Part shown: piece by piece, positions 27,120 through 35,050 of the stretch
How positions within the stretch are numbered: position 1 is the stretch's first letter
How the letters are laid out: each line of letters starts with the position of its first letter
Assembly: GCA_031422675.1 (NCBI GenBank)
Contig: JANPMG010000002.1
Coordinates: 1-64,000, forward strand
Source of the DNA: JAENVU01 sp031422675
GTDB taxonomy: Bacteria > Actinomycetota > Acidimicrobiia > IMCC26256 > JAENVU01
Reading direction: 5' to 3'
DNA: 64,000 bases
Notes under the pieces: model-generated
The model's database searches: none
What the model saw: the letters and a program-made list of their open reading frames with translations, nothing else
What the model was told of the DNA's origin: nothing
Program-made: the position numbers and the translations under genes

Positions 27120-27264
27120 ACTCACTCCGTGATGCATCGCAGTGCGCCCGCGAAGCGCGCTCCGAGGTCCACGCGGCGATCTGAACACGCTCGAGAACCT
27201 CAAGCGCGTGCTCGAAGCCACACCACGGCAGGGCTGACGACCGGCTTCGAGGCGCCGAGGTCCG

Positions 27265-27657
27265 TCAACGCTCGACACCAGTTGCGGTCCGCAGCATCGT
27301 CACGATCCTGGCGAGATCGAGACGCGTCGCCGCCACGCGCATGACGAGTTCGTAGACGTCGTCGTTCCGGATCGCGGTGGCTCGAACGCCGTTGAGTTCG
27401 AGGAACACTGCGGTGGCCAACCATCCCAGTCGCTTGTTGCCGTCGACGAGGGCGTGATTGTTGACGATCGAGTCGAGCAGCGCGGCGGCCTTCGTCCAGA
27501 GGTCGGGATAGGCGTCGGTGCCGAACGCGGTGGCCTGCGGTCGGGCGGTCGCCGAGCCGAGCAGACCGAGGTCGCGAATCGGAGGTGGATCGCCGAGCAG
27601 GAGCCCGGCCAACTCGACGACGTCGTCGAGTTCGAGGTACTCGATCGGGCGGGTCAC
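27265..27657 (-). CDS. doc: Doc-type toxin (Fic/DOC fold)
   Basis: 130 residues. The Fic/DOC active-site motif reads HALVDGNKR (His68, Asp72, Asn74, Lys75, Arg76), matching the Doc form (HxFxDxNKR) rather than classical Fic HPFxxGNGR, so it likely phosphorylates EF-Tu and arrests translation. N-terminal IEYLELDDVVELAGLLLG is the typical Doc start. ATGA overlap with the preceding antitoxin. Placement downstream of the antitoxin in one operon is standard for addiction modules. Confidence 0.92.
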   Translation of the reverse strand: MTRPIEYLELDDVVELAGLLLGDPPPIRDLGLLGSATARPQATAFGTDAYPDLWTKAAALLDSIVNNHALVDGNKRLGWLATAVFLELNGVRATAIRNDDVYELVMRVAATRLDLARIVTMLRTATGVER

Positions 27658-27857
27658 TGCCCCAGTCGGTCGAGCGCATCGGCGTGCGCACGCGTGACGC
27701 GACGGGCGGCGGCGGACACGCGGTCGCGGTGCCGGCCAGCGGCGACGTACGCGCGCACCGCTTGGCGAGCCGCGTCCTGGAGCGAGATGCCTTCGGCGTC
27801 GGCGCGCTCGCGCAGGGCGGATTGCTCGTCGTCGGTCAAGCGCAACGTCATCGCCAT
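27654..27857 (-). CDS. Ribbon-helix-helix antitoxin
   Basis: 67 residues, beginning MAMTLRLTDDEQSALRERADAEG, followed by the helical ISLQDAARQAVRAYVAAG: a typical MetJ/CopG-fold DNA-binding N-terminus with a flexible Arg-rich tail that probably neutralises Doc. It is coupled to doc through an ATGA overlap. A strong dyad just upstream of its start (27867-27893) is the likely autorepression operator. Confidence 0.85.
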   Translation of the reverse strand: MAMTLRLTDDEQSALRERADAEGISLQDAARQAVRAYVAAGRHRDRVSAAARRVTRAHADALDRLGQ

Positions 27858-27866
27858 CCGGCTATC

Positions 27867-27893
27867 GTATCAGTCTGGTATCAGTCTGATACC
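27867..27893. promoter_or_regulatory. Operator-like dyad plus half-site upstream of the antitoxin
   Basis: GGTATCA (27877-27883), GTC, TGATACC (27887-27893) form a perfect 7-bp dyad, preceded by an extra half-site GTATCAG at 27867-27873 spaced ten bases. The antitoxin start is 10 bases away. It overlaps the 3' end of the gamma-glutamyl hydrolase gene (stop at 27881). Likely bound by the RHH antitoxin for autoregulation. Confidence 0.75.
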
Positions 27894-28693
27894 AACTGCT
27901 CGAACAGCGCGAGGTGATCGGGGCGGTGGCGGAGGAACTCGGGATGCCACTGGATTCCGAGGACGTTGGCGGCGCCGTCGATCTCGATCGCCTCTACGTG
28001 CCCGTGCTCGTTCGTGGCGACCGCGCGCACCCCGGCGCCGAGCGCGTCGATGACCTGGTGGTGGAGCGTGTTCACGCCGAGCGTCCCGGTGCCGACGATC
28101 CGAGCGAGGCGCGAGGCCGGGTCGATCGTGACGGTGTGCGCGTCGAGGTTGTACTGGTCCAGGCGCATGTGATCCTCCACGTGCTGGTGCAGCGTGCCGC
28201 CGAGCGCGACGTTCATGACCTGGATGCCGCGACATACCGCCAGCGTCGGCGTGTTGCGGCGGACGACGGCGCGCGCGACCGCAATGTCGGCCGCATCCCG
28301 TACCGGATCGATCGGTCCGAGCTGGGGATGCGGATCCTGGCCGTATCCCGCCGGGTCGAGATCACGGCCGCCGGTGATCACCACCGCGTCGACCGCGTCC
28401 AGGAGCGCGTCGACTTCGTTCGGATCAACGACGGGCACGATCATCGGCACTCCGCCCGCGCGCTGTACCGCCTTGACGTACGCCGTCGCCGCCATGAAGT
28501 GATCCACGGCGACTCCCTCGTCACCGTCCACCGCGTCGAGGTGCGCGACGATCCCCACGACCCTCAGTCCTCTTGGCCCTGCGGGCGTCACGATGGCGTC
28601 GCTCGCTGGCCGGGCAAACTTCGAACCGCTCCCTGCTCCGCTCGCTTCGCTGCCGGACGGGCCACGCTCCGCTGGCTCATCGGCTGTGGTCAC
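27881..28693 (-). CDS. Class I glutamine amidotransferase-like gamma-glutamyl hydrolase (PuuD-like)
   Basis: 270 residues. Nucleophile elbow TLAVCRGIQ (Cys154) and the catalytic pair IQWHPEF place it with PuuD-type gamma-glutamyl-gamma-aminobutyrate hydrolases. VVITGGRDLDPAGY is characteristic. GTG 28693 is the longest start; the first ~33 residues are low-complexity and look like spacer sequence, so GTG 28591 is a good alternative. Downstream of a glutamine-synthetase-like gene, it probably releases glutamate from gamma-glutamylated amine intermediates. Confidence 0.88.
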   Translation of the reverse strand: MTTADEPAERGPSGSEASGAGSGSKFARPASDAIVTPAGPRGLRVVGIVAHLDAVDGDEGVAVDHFMAATAYVKAVQRAGGVPMIVPVVDPNEVDALLDAVDAVVITGGRDLDPAGYGQDPHPQLGPIDPVRDAADIAVARAVVRRNTPTLAVCRGIQVMNVALGGTLHQHVEDHMRLDQYNLDAHTVTIDPASRLARIVGTGTLGVNTLHHQVIDALGAGVRAVATNEHGHVEAIEIDGAANVLGIQWHPEFLRHRPDHLALFEQLVSD

Positions 28694-28752
28694 CTTCCGG
28701 TTTCGCTTCGCTCTTGTTCCCCATCATCGACCCGGTGCCGGTCATGGGGCGC

Positions 28753-30126
28753 TCACGCGAGCTCGAAGTAGCGGTCGAGTTCCCAGGTGGTCACGGAATC
28801 GGCCATCGGGTCGCCGCCGGTGGTGTGGAACATGAGCCACTCCCAGCGGCGGGTGTTGATCCAGTAGCGGACGAACGCGGGGCCGAGCACCGACGCGAGG
28901 CCGGCGTCGGTCTCGAGCGCGTCCGCGGCCGCGGTGATCGAGCCGGGCAGATGGGGCCAGCCCTCGGGCGGAAGGCCCCACCCGGTGACGGCGATCGGGG
29001 GTGGAAGCTCGGCGGCGGCCTCGAGTCCGGCGATCCCGGCGGCCAGGGTGGACGCGAGGACCAGATACGGGTTGGCGTCACCACCGGCGATCCGGTTCTC
29101 GATGCGGGCCGCCTTCGGTTCGATCGAGAGCACGCGCAGCGCGGCCGACTTGTTGTCCTCACCCCATGATGCAACCGTCGGCGCCGCTGCGAACCCGACC
29201 ATGCGCCGGTACGAGTTGATGGTGGGACAGAGGAAGGACGTGGTGGCCGCGGCGCTCGCCATCAGACCGCCGAGCCACCGGCTCGTGGTGGCGCTCATCG
29301 CTCCGTCGGGCGCGTAGAAGACCGGCTCGCCCTCGCAAGTGAGCGAGTGATGAACGTGCAGTCCGTTGCCGTACTCGGCCGACGGTTTGGCCATGAACGT
29401 GACTGCGTGTCCCTGCTCCATGGCGACTTCACGCATCACTTGTTTCGCGCGGACGACGTAGTCGCAGGCGGTCACGGGATCCGCGGGGTCGAGATTGATC
29501 TCGAACTGGGCCGGTGCGGCTTCGTCGTGCCAGCCCTCGACCGGGATACCGAGCGCCTCCAGGCGGGCGAGGACAACGTCGAGGTACACCAGCTGTTGGC
29601 GGGAGTTGTGCTGGAGGTAGCCGATCGGAACGTCGGTCGACATCGGTATGAGCCCTTGGAAGTGGCGGCGGCGCGCGGCGGGCAGCGGGTCGGTGAAGAG
29701 CATGGCTTCGATCTCGAAGGCGGCCTTGGCCGCGAATCCGTGCTCGGCCAGCTTCGCGAGCACGCGCTTCAGGACGCCGCGCGGACAGCTCGGGATCGCG
29801 TCACCCGCGGCGTCGACGAAATCGCAGATCACGTTCGCGGTCCGTGGACGATCGGGCGCCACGACGAGCGTCGCGAGATCGGGCTGCTGGTAGATGTCGC
29901 CGAGCGCGTCGGCGCGCCAATCGTCCCACCACGCGAGGTAGGGGGTGCCGCCGAGGTCGTATCCGAGGACGAGTTCGGTGATCGCATTCCCACGGGGCAG
30001 ACACTTGGTGAACTTCGGCCGACCGATGTGCTTGCCGATGACGAGGCCGTCGAGCGAGATGCCCTCAGTCTTCACCCACCGGATGTCGTGGGCTTCGAGC
30101 CATCCGGGTACCGCGCCGCGCTCCAT
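28753..30126 (-). CDS. Glutamine synthetase-like gamma-glutamylamide ligase (PuuA-like)
   Basis: 457 residues with GS fold: RTANVICDFVDAAGDAIPSCPRG, FEIEAMLF, EGWHDEAAPAQFEINLDP and NSYRRMVGFAAAP. The GS catalytic Glu/His network is kept, but the N-terminus and length resemble GlnT/PuuA-type ligases rather than housekeeping GlnA, so ATP-dependent gamma-glutamylation of an amine is likely. The stop of the upstream gene is one base away. Together with the PuuD-like hydrolase the cluster suggests a putrescine- or amine-degrading pathway, missing its oxidase and dehydrogenase here. Confidence 0.88.
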   Translation of the reverse strand: MERGAVPGWLEAHDIRWVKTEGISLDGLVIGKHIGRPKFTKCLPRGNAITELVLGYDLGGTPYLAWWDDWRADALGDIYQQPDLATLVVAPDRPRTANVICDFVDAAGDAIPSCPRGVLKRVLAKLAEHGFAAKAAFEIEAMLFTDPLPAARRRHFQGLIPMSTDVPIGYLQHNSRQQLVYLDVVLARLEALGIPVEGWHDEAAPAQFEINLDPADPVTACDYVVRAKQVMREVAMEQGHAVTFMAKPSAEYGNGLHVHHSLTCEGEPVFYAPDGAMSATTSRWLGGLMASAAATTSFLCPTINSYRRMVGFAAAPTVASWGEDNKSAALRVLSIEPKAARIENRIAGGDANPYLVLASTLAAGIAGLEAAAELPPPIAVTGWGLPPEGWPHLPGSITAAADALETDAGLASVLGPAFVRYWINTRRWEWLMFHTTGGDPMADSVTTWELDRYFELA

Positions 30127-30127
30127 G

Positions 30128-30793
30128 TCAGCGGCCCATCATGAACGCGAGTGATCGTCCCGTGAGCTGCGCGGTGTGGGCGAGCGACCCGACTCCGAAG
30201 AGGTGGCCGGCCAGGAGTTCTTTGCCGAACACGGTTCCGCCGGTGAACAACGCGCGGAGGCGATGGGCCGTGCCGTGGATCTCGTACTCGGCCGGTGTGG
30301 TGCCGAAGCTGCGTTCGGTCCGTTCGTCGAGACAGACGATCCGCAGGCCCGCCGGCGACCCGGGATGGGGGGCGATCGCGGCCCAGAACCGTGCCGCCTC
30401 TTCCGGCCACGCACCGACCGGCGGCTCCAAGACTTTCGCCGCGGTGAGGGCGAGTCGCAGATGGGTCGCAGCTCCGCTCACTTTGGGTTTCGGGGCATCT
30501 TCCTCGCTCATGCGGTTGACGTCGGTGGCGATCGTCACGTGCGTGTCGGGGGCAACACCTCGTTCCACCAGAACGCGTCCGCGTTGGAACCGGATGGTCG
30601 CCGCCTGGGGATCGACGGTCGACGTGAGCGCGACGTTGCCCTTCGCCTTGGCCATCATCGCGGCCAGCCTCGGGGTCTCCTCGGCCCGCCGGAGCGTGGT
30701 GGCCACGATCAGGACGATCGGCGTGGGGTCGGCTTCGGTCTCCACGATCGACGGGCCGGCCGCGGCGGGCACCGGCACGATCTCGGAATCCAT
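30128..30793 (-). CDS. Conserved hypothetical protein, possibly SCP2-like
   Basis: 221 residues. The central part (VALTSTVDPQAATIRFQRGRVLVERG, then THVTIATDVNRM) and C-terminal YEIHGTAHRLRALFTGGTVFGKELLAGHLFGVGSLAH are reminiscent of SCP2 sterol-transfer modules, but no clear lipid-binding signature was confirmed. ATG 30793 is preferred over an upstream GTG at 30808. It is coupled to the glutamine-synthetase-like gene by a one-base gap, so it may belong to the same amine pathway. Confidence 0.45.
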   Translation of the reverse strand: MDSEIVPVPAAAGPSIVETEADPTPIVLIVATTLRRAEETPRLAAMMAKAKGNVALTSTVDPQAATIRFQRGRVLVERGVAPDTHVTIATDVNRMSEEDAPKPKVSGAATHLRLALTAAKVLEPPVGAWPEEAARFWAAIAPHPGSPAGLRIVCLDERTERSFGTTPAEYEIHGTAHRLRALFTGGTVFGKELLAGHLFGVGSLAHTAQLTGRSLAFMMGR

Positions 30794-30835
30794 GCCTGTA
30801 CCTACCACGCGCTCGAGCGGGTCGGCACGTGCCCT

Positions 30836-32524
30836 TCAGTTGGGCGACGTGGCGGGTTCGAGTCGGTGGACGCCGCGGGGCACGAACGAGAGGCCGTCGG
30901 ATTCACCCAGGAGATCGGCGGCGAGAGCCACGACGGCCATGAACATCTCGGTGCCCCGCAGACCGGGTTGATCTCGCCCGATCTGCCACGGAAATCCTTC
31001 CCCGTCGACCCAATTGGCGCAGACGCCCTCGAGCGCCGCGGCGATCGCAGTTCGGATCTCGGCCCGGCGGTAGTCGGTCTGGCGCCCCAGCAGCCAGACC
31101 GGGTGCACGACGTCCAACAGGTTGCACGCGTTGCGCGCCTCGGTGGCAAACCAGGCGTAGTCCCGTGCGTGGGCGAGCACGGTGTCGATCGCGGCTTCGG
31201 GACGGGGGACGTCCACCCCGAACTGCCCGTATGTGCCTCTCGTCAGGCGGTAGAACCCGTTGACCGCCATGAGCCAGCGGTAGTCGTACTCGCCGACGGG
31301 TTCGAGGTACTCGCCCCACATGCCGCTGCGCCGGTCCTGGTGGGTCAGCAGCCAGGCCCAGAGAGTGGACGCGGTGTTGCTCGAGCCGTGATGCGCGCGA
31401 TTCAGATACAGGCCGGTGCCGAAGCCGTCGATCCACGAACCACTCGGCCACGCGAAGTAGTCGAAGTTCAGACCGTCGAGCAGGGCTTCGAGTTCACCGG
31501 CGGAACACTCCTCGATGATGTGGACGGGATGCGCCGGTCCCGCGCCGAGGACTTCGAGCGCATACCCGCACGACAGGAGCCCGTACATGTCCCACTCGTC
31601 GTGCGACGGCGTGAGGGTCATCGGGTGGTCCGGCAGCCGCGGATCGCGAAAGAGTCCGGAGCGTGGGTCTTGGGTCGCTTGGATGCGCTCGACGAGTTCG
31701 GCGCGATCGGCGTGGGGTGGCAACGCGCCGAACATGCCCGCGATCTCGACGGCGTCGTTGAGCGGACGCGGGTCGAGCAGATCGGCGCCGGGGAACTCGA
31801 CGAACTCGACGCGATCCGACTGAAGGACGCGGCATCGTTCGAGGACGGCCGGCCATTGGTCGGCGACGGTGGCGTCGAACGCGGCGAGGGCGGTACGCCC
31901 GACTTTCGTGGGTCGGCGGTCACGCCGATCCCGGATCTTCCGAGCCGGAACTCCGGCCATCACGCTGAAGGGTTCGACGTCGCGAGTCACCACCGCACCT
32001 GCGGCGATCACACTGTGCGCGCCGACGGTGACGCCGTCGACGATCACCGCGTTCGCACCGATCCACACGTCGTCTTCCACGACCACACCGACCGACGTGA
32101 TTCCTTGGTCCATGATCGGGATGTCGGGGTCGTCGAAGCGGTGGTTCTCGCCGACCAGGACCACGTAGGCCGCGATGCGGACCCGGGACCCGATGGTCAC
32201 CCTGCCGATCGTGACGACGCCCGGATTGAGGCCGGTGAGTTCGCCGATCGTCAACTCGCCGCGGATCTTGCAACCACTCGCGATCGTGCTGCGTGCGCCG
32301 AGCGTGAAGGTGTCGGCGATCACGTTGGCGCCGAGCGCAACGAAACTGTTCGGATCCACGTGATATCCGGCGCGTGCGGTCAGCTCGGCGTGCGCGGCGA
32401 TGCGCTCGGGCGAGGGGTCCCGGGCGTACTCCAACCACCAGGGTTCGTCCTCGATGCGTTGGGCCGGGAGTTCGGTCCACCGATCCGGTGCTGACCCGCT
32501 CTCGGCGTGGTCGTCACGCGTCAT
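30836..32524 (-). CDS. Hexapeptide acyltransferase fused to an alpha/alpha-toroid-like domain
   Basis: 562 residues. Residues 1-190 form a left-handed beta-helix acetyl/acyltransferase (VIADTFTLGARSTIASGCKI, VWIGANAVIVDGVTVG, AHSVIAAGAVVTRD, GVPARKI). After a linker, residues 240-560 are a terpenoid-cyclase/alpha-alpha-barrel-like helical region (NRAHHGSSNTASTLWAWLL, GYALEVLG, GLYLNRAHH, GQFGVDVPRPEAAIDTVL). I do not know a named family with this fusion. It overlaps the OYE-family gene start by 11 bases, indicating coupling. Substrate unknown. Confidence 0.7.
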   Translation of the reverse strand: MTRDDHAESGSAPDRWTELPAQRIEDEPWWLEYARDPSPERIAAHAELTARAGYHVDPNSFVALGANVIADTFTLGARSTIASGCKIRGELTIGELTGLNPGVVTIGRVTIGSRVRIAAYVVLVGENHRFDDPDIPIMDQGITSVGVVVEDDVWIGANAVIVDGVTVGAHSVIAAGAVVTRDVEPFSVMAGVPARKIRDRRDRRPTKVGRTALAAFDATVADQWPAVLERCRVLQSDRVEFVEFPGADLLDPRPLNDAVEIAGMFGALPPHADRAELVERIQATQDPRSGLFRDPRLPDHPMTLTPSHDEWDMYGLLSCGYALEVLGAGPAHPVHIIEECSAGELEALLDGLNFDYFAWPSGSWIDGFGTGLYLNRAHHGSSNTASTLWAWLLTHQDRRSGMWGEYLEPVGEYDYRWLMAVNGFYRLTRGTYGQFGVDVPRPEAAIDTVLAHARDYAWFATEARNACNLLDVVHPVWLLGRQTDYRRAEIRTAIAAALEGVCANWVDGEGFPWQIGRDQPGLRGTEMFMAVVALAADLLGESDGLSFVPRGVHRLEPATSPN

Positions 32525-33932
32525 CAGCGGATCCTCGCGCCAACTTCTTCACCCGGGTGAGCTCCACCCGATCGTCGTGCTCCTTGTAGAAGGGGTCCAG
32601 CGGGAAACAGCCCGACACCAGACCGTGTCTCGGCGCGGTGGTGCAATCCGAGAAGGTCCGGCAGATCTGCGCGCGGTGGAGTTCTCGGCCGGACAGGACA
32701 TCGGCCGGGAGTTCGGGATAGGAGAGCACCATCCGCCCGAGCCCCACCATCGTCGCATCGCCGCGTTCGATCGCCGCCTGGGCCACATTCGGGAGCCAGT
32801 CCTGGAGGTAGGAGTAGCCGGACCCGACCACTGTGAGATCCGGGTGGCGCCGGGTGATCTCGGCGGTCACCGCGAGTTGGCGGGCCACGCCGACAAGCGG
32901 ATCCTCGGGCGGTCGGTAACCGTCCGACGGCGGGAAGTACGCCGGCCGTTGCACGTGAGGGTTGTAGTACGGACTGCCGGCCGTGATGCTGACGAGTCCG
33001 ATGCCCAGGTTGCGAACGAGCTCGAGGAAGGCGTGCGTCTCGGTGAGGTCGATGCCGAGACCGGTTCCGTCGCCGCCGAACGCGTACGGGTAGCGGTTCT
33101 CGGTGGTCGGTTCGGGTACGCCGATTCCGTCGACCCCGGGCGAGAACGGCATGAGATCGAAGGCGGAGAGCCGGACCGCGATCGCCAGGTGCGGCGCGCG
33201 CACTCGGATCCCGTCGACGACGGTGCGTAAGAACTGGGTGCGGGCGTGGAGGTCACCTCCGTACCGGCCGGGACGATCGTGGGCGGAGAGCAACTCGTGC
33301 AACAGGTAGCCGTGACAGTGCTTGATGTCGACGAAGTCGAAGCCGGCATCCTGGGCGAGAACTGCGGCATCGACGTAGTCCTGCGTGAGGTCGTCGAGCT
33401 CGGCGTCCGAGAGCAGCTGAGATTCGGTGGCGGCGACGCGCGGGTCGAGCAACGGATGGGAGTACGCAATGCGCGGTCGGGGTTCGCCATTCGGCCGGGA
33501 CCAGCGCCCGGAATGGGTGAGCTGGAGACCGGCAACCTGGTGGGGTGCGAGGAGCGCGCGCAGCGCCGCAAACTCGTGCACGGTGGTGGCGTCGAGCAGG
33601 AGTTGGCGTGGATTCGCGCGCCCGTCGGCGCGCACTGCGGTGGCCTCACACCAGGCGAGACCGGCCCCGCTCGCACCGATGCGTTGCCAGCGGCGGCGGA
33701 CCAGATCCGTCGGCCGGCCTTCGGTGGTGCCGTCCCACCCTTCCATCGGCAGGATCGCGAACCGGTTCGGCGCGGTGAGGGTGCCGACGTGTCCGTCGCG
33801 AATCGTCACCGGGTCGGCGAGCGGCCCGGGGGCGCGGGCGTGATCGGACACGGCGATGTCCAACCCGAGGTCGGCGACGTGCGCGCGGAACTCGGCGGCG
33901 GTGCGGAGTCGCTTGACCTGGGTGTACCTCAT
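32514..33932 (-). CDS. NADH:flavin oxidoreductase (Old Yellow Enzyme family)
   Basis: 472 residues of TIM-barrel flavoenzyme. Motifs: RFAILPMEGWDG and LVRRRWQRIGASGAGL near the N-terminus, GLQLTHSGRWSRP, DFVDIKHCHGYLLHELLS (the substrate-binding HxxH region), and the phosphate-binding VVGSGYSYLQDWLP ... MVGLGRMVLSYPELP. The C-terminal Cys cluster of iron-sulfur-containing family members is partly present (HRAQICRTFSDCTTAP), so an Fe-S cluster is possible. Coupled by ATGA to the upstream aldolase and by an 11-base overlap to the acyltransferase. Confidence 0.88.
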   Translation of the reverse strand: MRYTQVKRLRTAAEFRAHVADLGLDIAVSDHARAPGPLADPVTIRDGHVGTLTAPNRFAILPMEGWDGTTEGRPTDLVRRRWQRIGASGAGLAWCEATAVRADGRANPRQLLLDATTVHEFAALRALLAPHQVAGLQLTHSGRWSRPNGEPRPRIAYSHPLLDPRVAATESQLLSDAELDDLTQDYVDAAVLAQDAGFDFVDIKHCHGYLLHELLSAHDRPGRYGGDLHARTQFLRTVVDGIRVRAPHLAIAVRLSAFDLMPFSPGVDGIGVPEPTTENRYPYAFGGDGTGLGIDLTETHAFLELVRNLGIGLVSITAGSPYYNPHVQRPAYFPPSDGYRPPEDPLVGVARQLAVTAEITRRHPDLTVVGSGYSYLQDWLPNVAQAAIERGDATMVGLGRMVLSYPELPADVLSGRELHRAQICRTFSDCTTAPRHGLVSGCFPLDPFYKEHDDRVELTRVKKLARGSADDA

Positions 33933-34885
33933 GTGAACTCGTGCAACCGGCCGAGGATGGCGGCCAACACGGCGCGGTCGGACTCGGGTCGGCGGGCCAC
34001 GCCGGGGGGAGTGCCGTCGGTCCCAGCCCAGCCGCGGAGTTCGAAGAACATCGCCGCGTCATGCCGGTACGCCGGCACCGGATCGCGAAAGGCGAACGCA
34101 CCGAGGTATTGGAGGAGATCGTTGAGTTCGTAGAAGCGCGGATCCCCGAGTTGCCACATCCGATCGCGCATGGCGAACGCCTCGGGCGCAAAGGTCGAGA
34201 GGCCGAGGAGATAGTCGGAGCCGTACATGACCATGTCGATCGCGAGATCGTTGCCGGTGAAGACCGTGAACTCGGGTCGCAACTCGTCGCGGATCTGCAA
34301 CCGGTCCCATTCGAGTTGTCGGCTGAGCGAGCTGTGCTTCGCGCCCAGGCACTGTGGAATCTGGACGAGTTCACGGTACGCGTCGAGCGAGACGATCCGA
34401 CCGTACGGCACGAACATCGGGCCGAGCTCGAACCCGATGAACCGATCGAGATGGGTGGCCAGGGCTCGGTGGGCTTCGACCCAGCCGTCGTCGCTGAGTT
34501 CGTTGAGTCCGTGCGACGGAAAGATGACCGGGGTGCCGCCGCGGGTGGCGATTGCATCGGCGGCGCGGCGGTACGCGTCGAGATCGAAGGTTTCTCCGCC
34601 TGCATCGGCCACGTACGCGCCGGCGACGAACGCCCCGCCGGTGACAGCGGCGGCGAGGTCGAGTACGCGGTCCTGGTCTCGGGTTGCGAGCAGCTGGACG
34701 TAACCGGTGTCCATGTTGACGGCGGGCGTGAGCCCGGCGGCGTGGGTGCGCTCGATGTGGGCCTCGACCCCCGGCCAGTCGATGGTGTCCTCCGCGGTGA
34801 ACGGTACGAGCACGGCCGACACCCCGGTGACTGTTCGCCGCGGCCGCACACGCGTGCTGATGTCGAGATCGGCGCCGTCGGTCAC
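33929..34885 (-). CDS. Dihydrodipicolinate synthase (DHDPS)-family aldolase
   Basis: 318 residues. TGVSAVLVPFTAEDTIDWPGVEAHIERT is the canonical DHDPS-family start; the Schiff-base Lys lies in CLGAKHSSLSRQ; VFTGNDLAIDMVMYGSDY is the late family strand. GTG 34885 is chosen; the frame extends to 34966 into the REP-like repeat and is rejected. ATGA overlap with the OYE-family gene. The family includes many aldolases and dehydratases for 2-keto acids; the specific substrate, perhaps from sulfated sugars given neighbouring sulfatases, is inference. Confidence 0.88.
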   Translation of the reverse strand: MTDGADLDISTRVRPRRTVTGVSAVLVPFTAEDTIDWPGVEAHIERTHAAGLTPAVNMDTGYVQLLATRDQDRVLDLAAAVTGGAFVAGAYVADAGGETFDLDAYRRAADAIATRGGTPVIFPSHGLNELSDDGWVEAHRALATHLDRFIGFELGPMFVPYGRIVSLDAYRELVQIPQCLGAKHSSLSRQLEWDRLQIRDELRPEFTVFTGNDLAIDMVMYGSDYLLGLSTFAPEAFAMRDRMWQLGDPRFYELNDLLQYLGAFAFRDPVPAYRHDAAMFFELRGWAGTDGTPPGVARRPESDRAVLAAILGRLHEFT

Positions 34886-34926
34886 GCGCCGATCCTCGCG
34901 CACGCTGGCTCCGCCTCCTTCCCGAT

Positions 34927-35030
34927 CTTCGTGCACTTTGGGGACCCTCGCCTCCGAAAAGTGCACGAAAGTCGAGGATCCGGGCGAGGATCAGAGCGCA
35001 GCGCACGAAAGTCGAGGATCCGGGCGAGGA
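34927..35030. repeat. REP-like inverted repeat, copy 2, with adjacent 40-base tandem duplication
   Basis: TTCGTGCACTTT near 34928-34939 pairs with AAAGTGCACGAA near 34958-34969 (imperfect outer arms), the same palindrome as at 9689-9740. Its right end and flank (28 bases from 34963) are then repeated exactly at 35003-35030, period 40. It lies between the DHDPS-family gene and the sulfatase gene. Confidence 0.85.
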
Positions 35031-35050
35031 CAGCCCTGCTGCGGCGGCGA

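Larger units (their letters stand above)
26700..27264. other. Gene-free, palindrome-rich intergenic region
   Basis: No convincing gene in 565 bases between the selenoprotein region and the Doc operon. It holds several inverted repeats, annotated separately (26733-26767, 26893-26931, 26950-26981, 27085-27119), plus a short CCCG/CGGG hairpin with AAAA loop at 26933-26944. A reading frame at about 27192-27238 (LNTLENLKRVLEATPRQG) looks helical but has no start. No tRNA was recognised. Confidence 0.6.

Noticed and set aside
27192..27238. Helical peptide fragment LNTLENLKRVLEATPRQG
   Set aside because: No start codon or ribosome-binding site and too short; kept only as a note under the intergenic region.
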